Shown one piece after another: positions 43,342 through 51,500 of a stretch of DNA of 64,000 nucleotides (the stretch's first letter is position 1; every line of letters starts with the position of its first letter). The notes below the pieces were generated by a model. It searched no databases. It was not told the DNA's origin and was given only the letters and a program-made list of their open reading frames with translations. Made by a program: the position numbers and the translations under genes. Source of the stretch: an uncultured Eubacteriales bacterium (GTDB lineage: Bacteria; Bacillota; Clostridia; Lachnospirales; Cellulosilyticaceae); contig URVM01000007.1 of assembly GCA_900551325.1 (NCBI GenBank), forward strand, positions 1-64,000, written 5' to 3'.

Positions 43342-44733
43342 ATGGCACAAAACGTAGGACGTATCGTTCAAATTATCGGTGCTGTTTTAGATATTAAGTT
43401 TACGCCAAACAACCTTCCTGCACTTTACAATGCCATCAATATCACAAAACAAGATGGAGAAAAACTTGTAGTAGAAGTTGCTCAACATCTTGGTGATGAT
43501 ATTGTTAGATGTATTGCCATGTCAGCTACTGACGGCTTAGTGCGTGGGATGGAAGCTATCGATACAGGTGCACCAATTAGCGTGCCTGTAGGGACAGCAA
43601 CACTTGGACGTATCTTTAACGTAACAGGAGATGCGGTAGATGGTAAAGAGAATCCAGATGTAGAAAGATGGCCTATCCATAGAGCTGCACCTACATTTGA
43701 AGAATTATCTACAGAATCAGAAATTCTTGAAACAGGGATTAAAGTAGTAGATTTACTTTGTCCATACCTTAAAGGTGGTAAAATTGGTTTATTCGGTGGT
43801 GCCGGTGTAGGTAAAACTGTACTTATTCAAGAGCTTATCCGTAACATTGCTACAGAGCATGGTGGTTTCTCTGTATTTGCAGGTGTAGGTGAGCGTACAA
43901 GAGAAGGAAATGACCTTTTCCACGAGATGACAGATTCAGGAGTTATCTCAAAAACAACAATGGTGTTCGGACAAATGAACGAGCCACCAGGTGCCAGAAT
44001 GCGTGTTGCGCTTACTGGTCTTACAATGGCTGAATACTTCCGTGATCAATCAGGACAAGACGTACTTTTATTCGTAGATAATATTTTCCGTCTTGTACAA
44101 GCAGGTTCTGAAGTATCTGCTCTTCTTGGACGTATACCAAGTGCTGTTGGTTACCAACCAACACTTGCAACTGAAATGGGTGCACTTCAAGAACGTATTA
44201 CATCAACAAGCAAAGGGTCTATCACATCAGTTCAAGCGGTATACGTACCAGCGGATGACTTAACTGACCCAGCTCCAGCAACTACTTTCGCCCATCTTGA
44301 TGCGAAAACAGTACTTTCTCGTGCACAAGTAGAACAAGGTATTTACCCAGCGGTAGATCCACTTGAATCTACATCACGTATTCTTGACCCACAAATCGTA
44401 GGTGAAGAGCACTACCAAGTAGCACGTGACGTACAAGCAATTTTACAAAGATACAAAGAACTTCAAGATATCATTGCTATTTTAGGTATGGATGAACTTT
44501 CTGAAGCAGATAGAGTTGTTGTTAACCGTGCACGTCGTGTACAAAAATTCCTTTCACAACCATTCTTCGTAGCAGAAGTATTTACAGGTAGTCCAGGTAA
44601 ATACGTGCCAGTTAAAGAAACTATTCGTGGCTTTAAAGAAATTCTTGAAGGTAAACACGATGACCTTCCAGAAAATGCATTCTTAATGGTTGGTACAATA
44701 GAAGAAGCTGTAGAAAAAGCAAAGACATTGTAG
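43342..44733 (+). CDS. atpD: F-type ATP synthase subunit beta
   Basis: The frame opens inside atpG at 43294, but AAGGAG 10 bases before the ATG at 43342 sets the start, giving 463 residues beginning MAQNVGRIVQIIGAVLD. The P-loop GGAGVGKT (about 151-158), GERTREGND with the catalytic-site Glu and Arg, and the DELSEAD motif are intact. The usual DNIFRFTQAGSE reads DNIFRLVQAGSE, a mild change. It carries the catalytic sites of F1. Confidence 0.98.
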   Translation: MAQNVGRIVQIIGAVLDIKFTPNNLPALYNAINITKQDGEKLVVEVAQHLGDDIVRCIAMSATDGLVRGMEAIDTGAPISVPVGTATLGRIFNVTGDAVDGKENPDVERWPIHRAAPTFEELSTESEILETGIKVVDLLCPYLKGGKIGLFGGAGVGKTVLIQELIRNIATEHGGFSVFAGVGERTREGNDLFHEMTDSGVISKTTMVFGQMNEPPGARMRVALTGLTMAEYFRDQSGQDVLLFVDNIFRLVQAGSEVSALLGRIPSAVGYQPTLATEMGALQERITSTSKGSITSVQAVYVPADDLTDPAPATTFAHLDAKTVLSRAQVEQGIYPAVDPLESTSRILDPQIVGEEHYQVARDVQAILQRYKELQDIIAILGMDELSEADRVVVNRARRVQKFLSQPFFVAEVFTGSPGKYVPVKETIRGFKEILEGKHDDLPENAFLMVGTIEEAVEKAKTL

Positions 44734-44742
44734 GTGATGACT

Positions 44743-45141
44743 ATGGCAGAAAATAAATTAAGCCTTCAAATCATAACACCGACTAGAGCAGTACTTAATA
44801 CGAAAGTAGAAAGTGTTATACTTCGTACACTAGAAGGGGATATGGGAGTATATTATGACCATGAACCAGTTGTTACATTATTAAACTACGGCGTACTTCG
44901 TTACAAAGTAGATGGTAAGGAATATAAAGCAACAACAATGAGTGGATTTGCAGAAGTAACCCAAGATCGTGTAGTTGTTATGACAGATGCGGCAGAGCTA
45001 GAAAATGAAATAGATTTTGAGCGTGCCCAAAAGGCAAAACAACGTGCAGAGGGACGTTTAAATGGAAATGATTATGATGTGTCACGTGCAGAAATTGCAC
45101 TACGCAAATCCCTTGTACGATTAAACTTACAAAGTAAATAA
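44743..45141 (+). CDS. atpC: F-type ATP synthase subunit epsilon
   Basis: The 132-residue protein has the N-terminal beta sandwich (LQIITPTRAVLNTKVESVIL, then EGDMGVYYDHEPVVTLL) and a C-terminal helical hairpin ending in ALRKSLVRLNL. The ATG at 44743 is preferred over the in-frame GTG and ATG just before it because AGGTGA lies at a suitable distance. It is the last atp gene and is followed by a terminator. Confidence 0.94.
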   Translation: MAENKLSLQIITPTRAVLNTKVESVILRTLEGDMGVYYDHEPVVTLLNYGVLRYKVDGKEYKATTMSGFAEVTQDRVVVMTDAAELENEIDFERAQKAKQRAEGRLNGNDYDVSRAEIALRKSLVRLNLQSK

Positions 45142-45143
45142 AA

Positions 45144-45170
45144 AGGAGGTGCTTAGGCACCTCTTTTTAT
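45144..45170 (+). terminator. Terminator of the atp operon
   Basis: GAGGTGC (45146-45152) pairs with GCACCTC (45157-45163) around a 4-base loop, with a T run. It directly follows the atpC stop. Confidence 0.85.
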
Positions 45171-45276
45171 ATGGATTTTTTAGGAAAATTATAATAGTAT
45201 ATAGTAGGAAACTAAAATAGATAACCTAAGCGATTAGATGATGACTTTACAAAAGAAGAGATATTGGAGGGAAAAT

Positions 45277-46209
45277 ATGTATTTATTAGGCCTAGATGGT
45301 GGGGAAACAAAAACTCATTGTATTATTGGGGATGAAGAAGGTAACATCTGCGCAGAAGGATTTGGAGGTCCTGCTAATTATCAATTAGTTGGAGAAGAAA
45401 CAGCAAAAAAATCAATAGAAACAGCCATATCCAGGGCGCTGAACAAGTTGAATATAAAAATTAAGCATATTGAGTTAGGTATTATAGGCCTTTCAGGTGC
45501 AGATTGTAAAGAGGATTTTGAAATACTAAATAGGATGTGTAAAGATATATTTCAAAATGTTCCTTTCAAAATATACAATGACTGCTGGCTTGTACTAAGA
45601 GCAGGCAATGAAGAAAATTGGGGAGTAGTAAGTGTTTGTGATAGGGGTCACGGATGTATGGGGCGAACAAAGACAGGTGAAAAAGTAGAACTTAGAAACA
45701 TGGTGTATATGATGGGTAATAAAGGTGGAGGAACAGAATTGATTTATGAAATACTTCACCATACTTTTAGAGCAGATGAAAAGGTTGGACCACCGACGAA
45801 GTTACAAGAAGAAATTCCGAAACTGTTTGGGGTAGGTGCTATGTGTGATGTAGATCACCTTATAAGAGAAAAAGGACAAGATATAGAAGGATGGAATCAA
45901 ATTCCTGGTTTAGTATATCGATTGGCAAAAGAAGAAGATATGGTTTCACAAGAATTAATTATATCTATGGGACATTCTATAGGTAGGACTGCAGCAGCTG
46001 TAATTAGAAGATTAGGTTTACAGCAAACAGAAGTGCCTATTGTATTAGGTGGAAGTGCTTTTACAGAAGATAATCCTCTTTTTATGGATGCCTATAAAAT
46101 GGAAGTACATCGTGTGGCACCTCATGCCAAGTTTCAGGTCATTGATAAAAAGCCAGTAATAGGTGCATATCATTTAGCTATGGACTATTATAAGGAAAAT
46201 TTTAAATAA
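45277..46209 (+). CDS. BadF/BadG family ATPase, probable N-acetylglucosamine kinase-like
   Basis: The 310-residue protein has the actin/hexokinase fold: phosphate-1 motif LLGLDGGETKTH at the start, IGLSGADC, VVSVCDRGHGCMGR in place of the usual GTGS phosphate-2 loop, and VPIVLGGSAF for the adenosine motif. The family includes GlcNAc kinases and acyl-CoA dehydratase activators; no Fe-S cysteines for an activator are seen, so a sugar-kinase role is favoured. GGAGG 6 bases before the ATG at 45277 sets the start. The substrate is not proven. Confidence 0.8.
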   Translation: MYLLGLDGGETKTHCIIGDEEGNICAEGFGGPANYQLVGEETAKKSIETAISRALNKLNIKIKHIELGIIGLSGADCKEDFEILNRMCKDIFQNVPFKIYNDCWLVLRAGNEENWGVVSVCDRGHGCMGRTKTGEKVELRNMVYMMGNKGGGTELIYEILHHTFRADEKVGPPTKLQEEIPKLFGVGAMCDVDHLIREKGQDIEGWNQIPGLVYRLAKEEDMVSQELIISMGHSIGRTAAAVIRRLGLQQTEVPIVLGGSAFTEDNPLFMDAYKMEVHRVAPHAKFQVIDKKPVIGAYHLAMDYYKENFK

Positions 46210-46264
46210 ATTTTTGTGTTAAAAAGGTACATAAAAAAATTAATACAGGTCATACTAATAACAT

Positions 46265-46507
46265 ACACAAGATGTTTAACGTCTTAAAAAGCGATATACA
46301 TTGAGTGTATAAAAGATCATGGAGGGGTTGGTTCCCTTGGAAAGAAAATGGTAACACCATATATTGCTAAGCGATTCAAATCCGAAATGACCAAGACTAA
46401 GAAAGGCACTTTCATATGAGTTAAAGATGAAAATTTTTAATAGCAGGAAAGTACGCCACTTAGCAAAAGTAGTAAGAACAGGTTAAACTGTTCTTACTAT
46501 TTTTTTG
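46265..46507 (+). ncRNA. Candidate structured non-coding RNA with intrinsic terminator
   Basis: This 240-base stretch between two genes has no plausible ORF but many complementary segments. AAGATG/CGTCTT forms a hairpin at about 46269-46285, ATACA/TGTAT at 46296-46310 and ATGGT/ACCAT near 46348-46360. TTGCTAAG (46364-46371) is perfectly complementary to CTTAGCAA (46459-46466). CTAAG (46397-46401) could compete for the same partner. GGC-ACTTTC (46405-46413) pairs with GAAAGT-AC-GCC (46447-46457). A strong terminator ends it. The gene to the right is on the other strand, so it is not a leader. It does not match any RNA family consensus I can recall. Confidence 0.55.
46471..46507 (+). terminator. 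Intrinsic terminator of the candidate RNA
   Basis: AGTAAGAACAG (46471-46481) pairs with CTGTTCTTACT (46488-46498), followed by a run of seven T. Confidence 0.9.
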
Positions 46508-46584
46508 AGAAAGTGAAAAGCAGAAAGTAGAAAGTAGAAAATAAAACGTGGAAAGTTAAAAAATAAATAGTTACTATCTTACTA

Positions 46585-46632
46585 AATAAAAGGAATACAA
46601 AACTAGATTATTAGTTTTGTATTCCTTTTATT
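46585..46632. terminator. Bidirectional terminator before the DUF3810 gene end
   Basis: A 21-base perfect inverted repeat (46585-46605 with 46612-46632) with a 6-base loop lies 28 bases from the stop of the minus-strand gene. Confidence 0.85.
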
Positions 46633-46659
46633 ATTTAGGAGTATTTAATAAGAGTAAAA

Positions 46660-47748
46660 TTAATAGAACTTATCATAAAGTGCTAAGATTAAATTAACCA
46701 TTTCTCCGTAGCTTGCAGTACCTGCACTTACACCATTAGATTGTAAATAAGCATTGTTTACTTGCTCCGCTACTTCTTGTACATCACCATCATATTTATC
46801 CCAAAATTCATTAATGGAAACTAAATCTTTGTAAATTCCTTCAGGCATTGTAGCGTTGATAGAAAGAAGTAAATCACGATTAGCCGAAGCGAGGGCATTA
46901 CTTGTATAAGCTATAGCCATAAGATAAGCTGAATATTTAAAATCAGGATCAGGATGAGCAAGTGCTGTAATATAAGCGATAAAATTACATTCGTTTTCAA
47001 AGCCATAACCTCGTTGATGTGCCATCTCATGGCAAGTAGTTGCTGGAATAGTTATAGCAGGTACACTAATGTTTACGTTTGGTTCACCTGTAAAAGGAGA
47101 GTAAATACCAGTTATCCCTGTATAGTTCATAAGAGGAGAGGCAAGAATGGCCTTTGCTTTTCCATAACGACCATTAAGAACTGTAAATTTTTGACCAGCA
47201 ATATCATAACCTTGTTGTGCACGGCTAAATATATCTTTGTAATCTCCAAGAGGCATGGCAAGTCCATTTTCATCTACAGGAAGCTCCAAGCGAACTTTAC
47301 TGGCTTCATTTAATAAGTAAGCATAAAGTTCACCTAATTGTTCAGGGGTGTATTCCTTTATTACAATACCGTATTTTTCACTAAAATGAGGCCTTTTGTA
47401 GTTTACTCCCCAAAAGGCTATAAAGATAAAAAAGAAAATAGAAACTAAACAACCAATATTAAGAAGGTAACCCAGTAAGATTTTAGGTAGTGTAGAAAAA
47501 TCTTTAATACATCTATAAAGGGTATAGAGTGTATAAAGTAGCAAACTTCCAATACCTATATAAATAAGCCACTCAAATAGTGAAAAAGGAAATATTCCAG
47601 TGATAGAACTTAAGGCTTGAATAGTGTATTTATTTAGTTTTAAGGAATAAAACGCTTCCCATTTTTCAGGGGATAAAGAATAGAGATAAGATAATAGAAG
47701 ACTAAGTGGAATAAGCAATAAACTAAGTAATTTAAAACGTGTTCGCAA
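46660..47748 (-). CDS. DUF3810 family membrane protein with HExxH metalloprotease motif
   Basis: This 362-residue protein has three N-terminal membrane segments (about 5-25, 45-75 and 88-118), then an extracellular domain of about 240 residues. TTCHEMAHQRG (about 238-248) is a zincin HExxH motif, and ENECNF a few residues later may supply the third zinc ligand in gluzincin style. This matches the DUF3810 family, whose function is not established. A protease of wall or membrane proteins is a reasonable inference. It is monocistronic. Confidence 0.85.
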   Translation of the reverse strand: MRTRFKLLSLLLIPLSLLLSYLYSLSPEKWEAFYSLKLNKYTIQALSSITGIFPFSLFEWLIYIGIGSLLLYTLYTLYRCIKDFSTLPKILLGYLLNIGCLVSIFFFIFIAFWGVNYKRPHFSEKYGIVIKEYTPEQLGELYAYLLNEASKVRLELPVDENGLAMPLGDYKDIFSRAQQGYDIAGQKFTVLNGRYGKAKAILASPLMNYTGITGIYSPFTGEPNVNISVPAITIPATTCHEMAHQRGYGFENECNFIAYITALAHPDPDFKYSAYLMAIAYTSNALASANRDLLLSINATMPEGIYKDLVSINEFWDKYDGDVQEVAEQVNNAYLQSNGVSAGTASYGEMVNLILALYDKFY

Positions 47749-47903
47749 ATTAAACCCTCCCTATATTTTTAATCAATATTTGAGTATAGTTTTTACACCC
47801 TAAGTGTTTTTTATTTATTGTACTATAAGAAGAAGTAATTTAAACATAAATATAAAATAAAAATTAAATAAACATTAAATAGAACATAAAACATATAAAA
47901 ATA

Positions 47904-47964
47904 ACCCCTTATTTTAATACTCATGCTCAGTGATAAAGCATAAGTTAAACTTAAAATAAGGGGT
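47904..47964 (-). terminator. Terminator of the BFD gene
   Basis: ACCCCTTATTTTAA (47904-47917) pairs with TTAAAATAAGGGGT (47951-47964). The loop contains a second ATGCT/AGCAT stem. A T-rich stretch follows on the minus strand. Confidence 0.75.
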
Positions 47965-47988
47965 AGCATATACAATTTAAAACTTGGA

Positions 47989-48309
47989 CTATCTACCGAG
48001 TTCAATAGTATTTGCAACTAATTTTTGGCAACGTCCGCAAGTAGCACCAGCTTTAGTAATTTCAGCTACTTTTTCTACTGTGTCTGCGCCGTCTTTTACT
48101 GCATTTACAACATCTTCTAAAGAAACATTATTACAGCCACATACAGATGCAAGTATTTTTTCTATTTCAGGAATACAGCCGCCACAGCCAGTACCTGCAC
48201 CAGTCATTTCTTGAATTTCAGCTACTGTACGTGCACCGTCACACATAGCATGACGAATAGTTATATAGTCTACATTCTTACAGTGACAAATTACTTTGTT
48301 ATGAGCCAT
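47989..48309 (-). CDS. Tandem BFD-like [2Fe-2S] binding protein
   Basis: The 106-residue protein contains two BFD folds in tandem. The first has CHC (8-11 region) and GTGCGGC, the second CGC and ATCGRC, so each has the CxC-x(n)-CxxC cysteine set that binds a [2Fe-2S] cluster. Single-domain Bfd releases iron from bacterioferritin in proteobacteria, and BFD domains also occur in nitrite reductase and NifU. The role of a stand-alone double-BFD protein is unknown. A Fur/PerR-like box over its promoter suggests control by iron or oxidative stress. Confidence 0.85.
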   Translation of the reverse strand: MAHNKVICHCKNVDYITIRHAMCDGARTVAEIQEMTGAGTGCGGCIPEIEKILASVCGCNNVSLEDVVNAVKDGADTVEKVAEITKAGATCGRCQKLVANTIELGR

Positions 48310-48342
48310 TTTAAATCCTCCAAAATTTTAGTATATAAATTC

Positions 48343-48380
48343 ATTATATAAAAATTATAAGCAAATAACAATCATTATTA
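48343..48380 (-). promoter_or_regulatory. Promoter with overlapping Fur/PerR-like box for the BFD gene
   Basis: On the minus strand TTGTTA (48371-48366), a 17-base spacer and TATAAT (48348-48343) form a good promoter. Overlapping the -35 is TAACAATCATTATTA (48366-48380), a 7-1-7 imperfect palindrome close to the Fur box TGATAATnATTATCA and the PerR box. Confidence 0.5.
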
Positions 48381-48401
48381 CGATGAAACATAGAAAATAC
48401 C

Positions 48402-48429
48402 TAATTTAATAGGTGTAAAATGTCGATAA
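48402..48429 (+). promoter_or_regulatory. Possible sigma-D-like promoter of the surface protein pair
   Basis: TAAT (48402-48405), a 16-base spacer and GTCGATAA (48422-48429) resemble the flagellar sigma pattern TAAA-N15-GCCGATAA. It lies 75 bases before the 1640-residue gene. The -35 has one mismatch. Confidence 0.35.
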
Positions 48430-48503
48430 AATATAGAGAACCTTTGACTAAAAAAGTTTAACAATAGAAAGATAAAAGCAAGAAACTTATACAGAGAGGA
48501 AGA

Positions 48504-51500
48504 ATGGATAAGATGAGAAGACAGATAGCATTTATGCTCAGTATAGTACTTCTTATAGGAGTATTTAGGGGATTTCCCACTTTTGCTAGTCCTGGCGTAA
48601 AAGTCAGTGAGAAATTAGGATTTAAGGAATTAAATATAGAGGTAAAGGATAATAAAGGAACCATTATCCAAAAACCGCAGGGGATTAAATATGAACAGAA
48701 CAAACTTCAATTAGTCGAAGGACCTTTAGAGGATGAAGTTACAATGAAGTGGAAATTTGCAGATGAGACTGCACCACGAAATGGAGTATATAATCTTAAT
48801 TATTATGTAGAAGGTGGGACTAGCACCAATCCCAAACTTTATAATGTTCTATTTACATATGGTGTAAATGTGACAGGTACAAATAAAGTAGATGTAGAAA
48901 TTAAAGTACAGGATGACAAGGGGAAAGATGTAGAAACGAAATATGTTACTTATAGTGCACCTTATGGAGATGCTAATATACTAGGTACAACTACAGGAGT
49001 ATCATCTAGTCATACATTACATTTAAATGAGAGTACAATTGCTACAGATAAAGAATTAGTAGTAGCGATAGGTAATTTATCTAAAGCTAAAATGTTTATT
49101 AAAGATAATGAGATCTATTTATCTGTTACAGGTATTAAGAAGGATTATATTACACCGTTTACACTAACATATGATAGTAAATTAGTAGGAATGGATGTAG
49201 AGACTGATGGATTTAATGCTTTTAAAGGAATTAAAGAATTTCAGATTTTACCAACTCACTTAATAGACAAAAAAGATAATGATGGTATTACTACTAACCC
49301 AAATCTAAAATTACCTTCTCAAACAGTAGTAGATTTAGATAAAGTAGTGGCAGAAGGTGAATTAGGAGTTGAAGCTGGATTACGACCAGGGATTGCTGTT
49401 ACAATATCAAAACCGAAAACTCTTGTAACAGAAGGAACACCAAAGTTTGTACCGATTGATGATTCAGAAATTATAAAGAAAAATGGTGTTCAGCAAGCAG
49501 AGATTTATTTAGAAGAACTTTTAGGAAAAGGTGCAGATGTAACCAATCCTAAGCAAGTTAAAGTTAAATTTGACCTAGAAGAAAATTCTGCTTTAATTGA
49601 TACAATAGATAGTGAACACAAAGGAAAAGTTGTTTCAAATGGAGATAAATTTGAACTTTATTTTGTTAAAGATACATCTTTAGAAGGATTAGCATCAGAA
49701 GAAGATAGAGATAAACTATTTGAATGGCCTCATTTACAAGAAGGTATGCTAATTAATGGTGAGGTTGCTTTTGGCGGGAAGTTATTTGGAGAGGAGACAA
49801 AAAGTCTTCGCTTCAAACCAGATAAAGTAGGATATACTTATGTACGCTATACCATCTATAGACTAACAGCAGATGATATTTCTTTTAAAGTAGAACCTTA
49901 TAATATTAGAGGTCCTGTAAGCTATACTCTTTTAAAAGAAGGTCTTTTAGGAGTAGGCTGGGATGCAGTAGATGTAAGGCATTATCAAGATAAGCCTATT
50001 ACAGAGTTAATCACTTTGACTACCAAAAAAGGAGCTTATGAAAACTATAAAATCATTATGAATACAGGAAGTGATAAGGGAGAATTTGAATCACAGATAG
50101 TAAAATATAATGGGAAAAATGATATTGTTCCACCACCTTATTCAGAGATTATAAATGTAGATAATGTTTATGTTATACCTGATGATTTTACTAAACCAGA
50201 TTCAACTACTACAGATATAGCAGCAGTTGGCCTAGATCTTGAGTGGCGCGCACCAGATAAAGATAAACTTTTAAATTATCTTCAAGAAGGAACTATCTAT
50301 TATGAATTATATTTAAGTGATTCATCTGATAAAGTAGGTAAACCTATTAAAGTATTTAAAGTAAATTTAGATGGTAAAGATATTAAATTAGAAAATTATG
50401 CAGGAACAGTGAAAGGTGATATGTATTACGATACTTCACGCGGAAGCTTTATTGCACAGGGTGTTGTATTAAAGGATCAAAGCTCGGATTTAAATGAATG
50501 GGAAGTACTAAAAATTCCAGAGTATGAAGGTTTAACTAAGTATCCTGAAAAAGAAACTATTATACAGAAAAATGAAGCAAAGTATGAAGTTCCAAATACA
50601 TATTATCTTACAGTAAGGCCTGTATATGATAAAAACAATGATGCTAAAGTGGGGATTAGTAAGTACTCTAATCCAAAGTCAGTTTCACTAGACGTTGTAC
50701 GTAAAGTTGTACCTACTCCAGAAACTATTCAAAGTAAGCCTTTAAAAGATAATGAAGAAAGATTAATACAAGGTATTTATTTTAGCCCAGTAGATCTTTC
50801 AAGTTATGTAAAATATATGTTAGATCCATTAGGATTACAACTTAAACCGTTAGTACCAAGTGATAAAGAAAATGAAGAGAATAAGTACTATAGAACCTAT
50901 GAGATATATTTATACCAAAACACGCCAGATGGTGGAACCACAGAAAAGTTACCTTTTGATAAGATAAAAGAAACTCCTTATATAAAAGATGATAAAGGGA
51001 ATATAAGTCTTGAGTTAACACAAGATCAAAAGACTTTTATGAGAGAACAAAATGGGGCTTTACTTATTAATTACGATAGTACCTCTAATGCTTTAATAGG
51101 AGAGAAAAGCTTACATGAACTTATTGTAAAAGGACTTGAGCCAAATACACCTTACTATGTTCAAATTCGTACAAGAATAGACTTATATAAAGGTGAGACA
51201 GCACTAGGTAAAAGTGTGTATTCAGTATTTTCAAAGATTCATTCCTTTACAACTGAGACAAAACCTGTGCCACCTACAACGGATGAACAAGTACCACCAG
51301 CACCAGAGAAGTTCTTTATTGATAGTCAACCAAGTAATACGACAGTTAAGCTAGGTTGGGAAGAATCTGAGTTTGCACTTAATCATAAGGATAATATTTA
51401 TTACGAGATGCTTAGATCAGATGGTGCTACTATGGATGAAAAAGATTCAAGTAGAATGTTAGGTATTGAAAAAGTACTAGGTATGAGTAGTAGGTATCAA

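Noticed and set aside
46364..46395. tRNA-like TTCAAATC segment
   Set aside because: It resembles a T loop, but no matching acceptor, D or anticodon arms can be formed around it.
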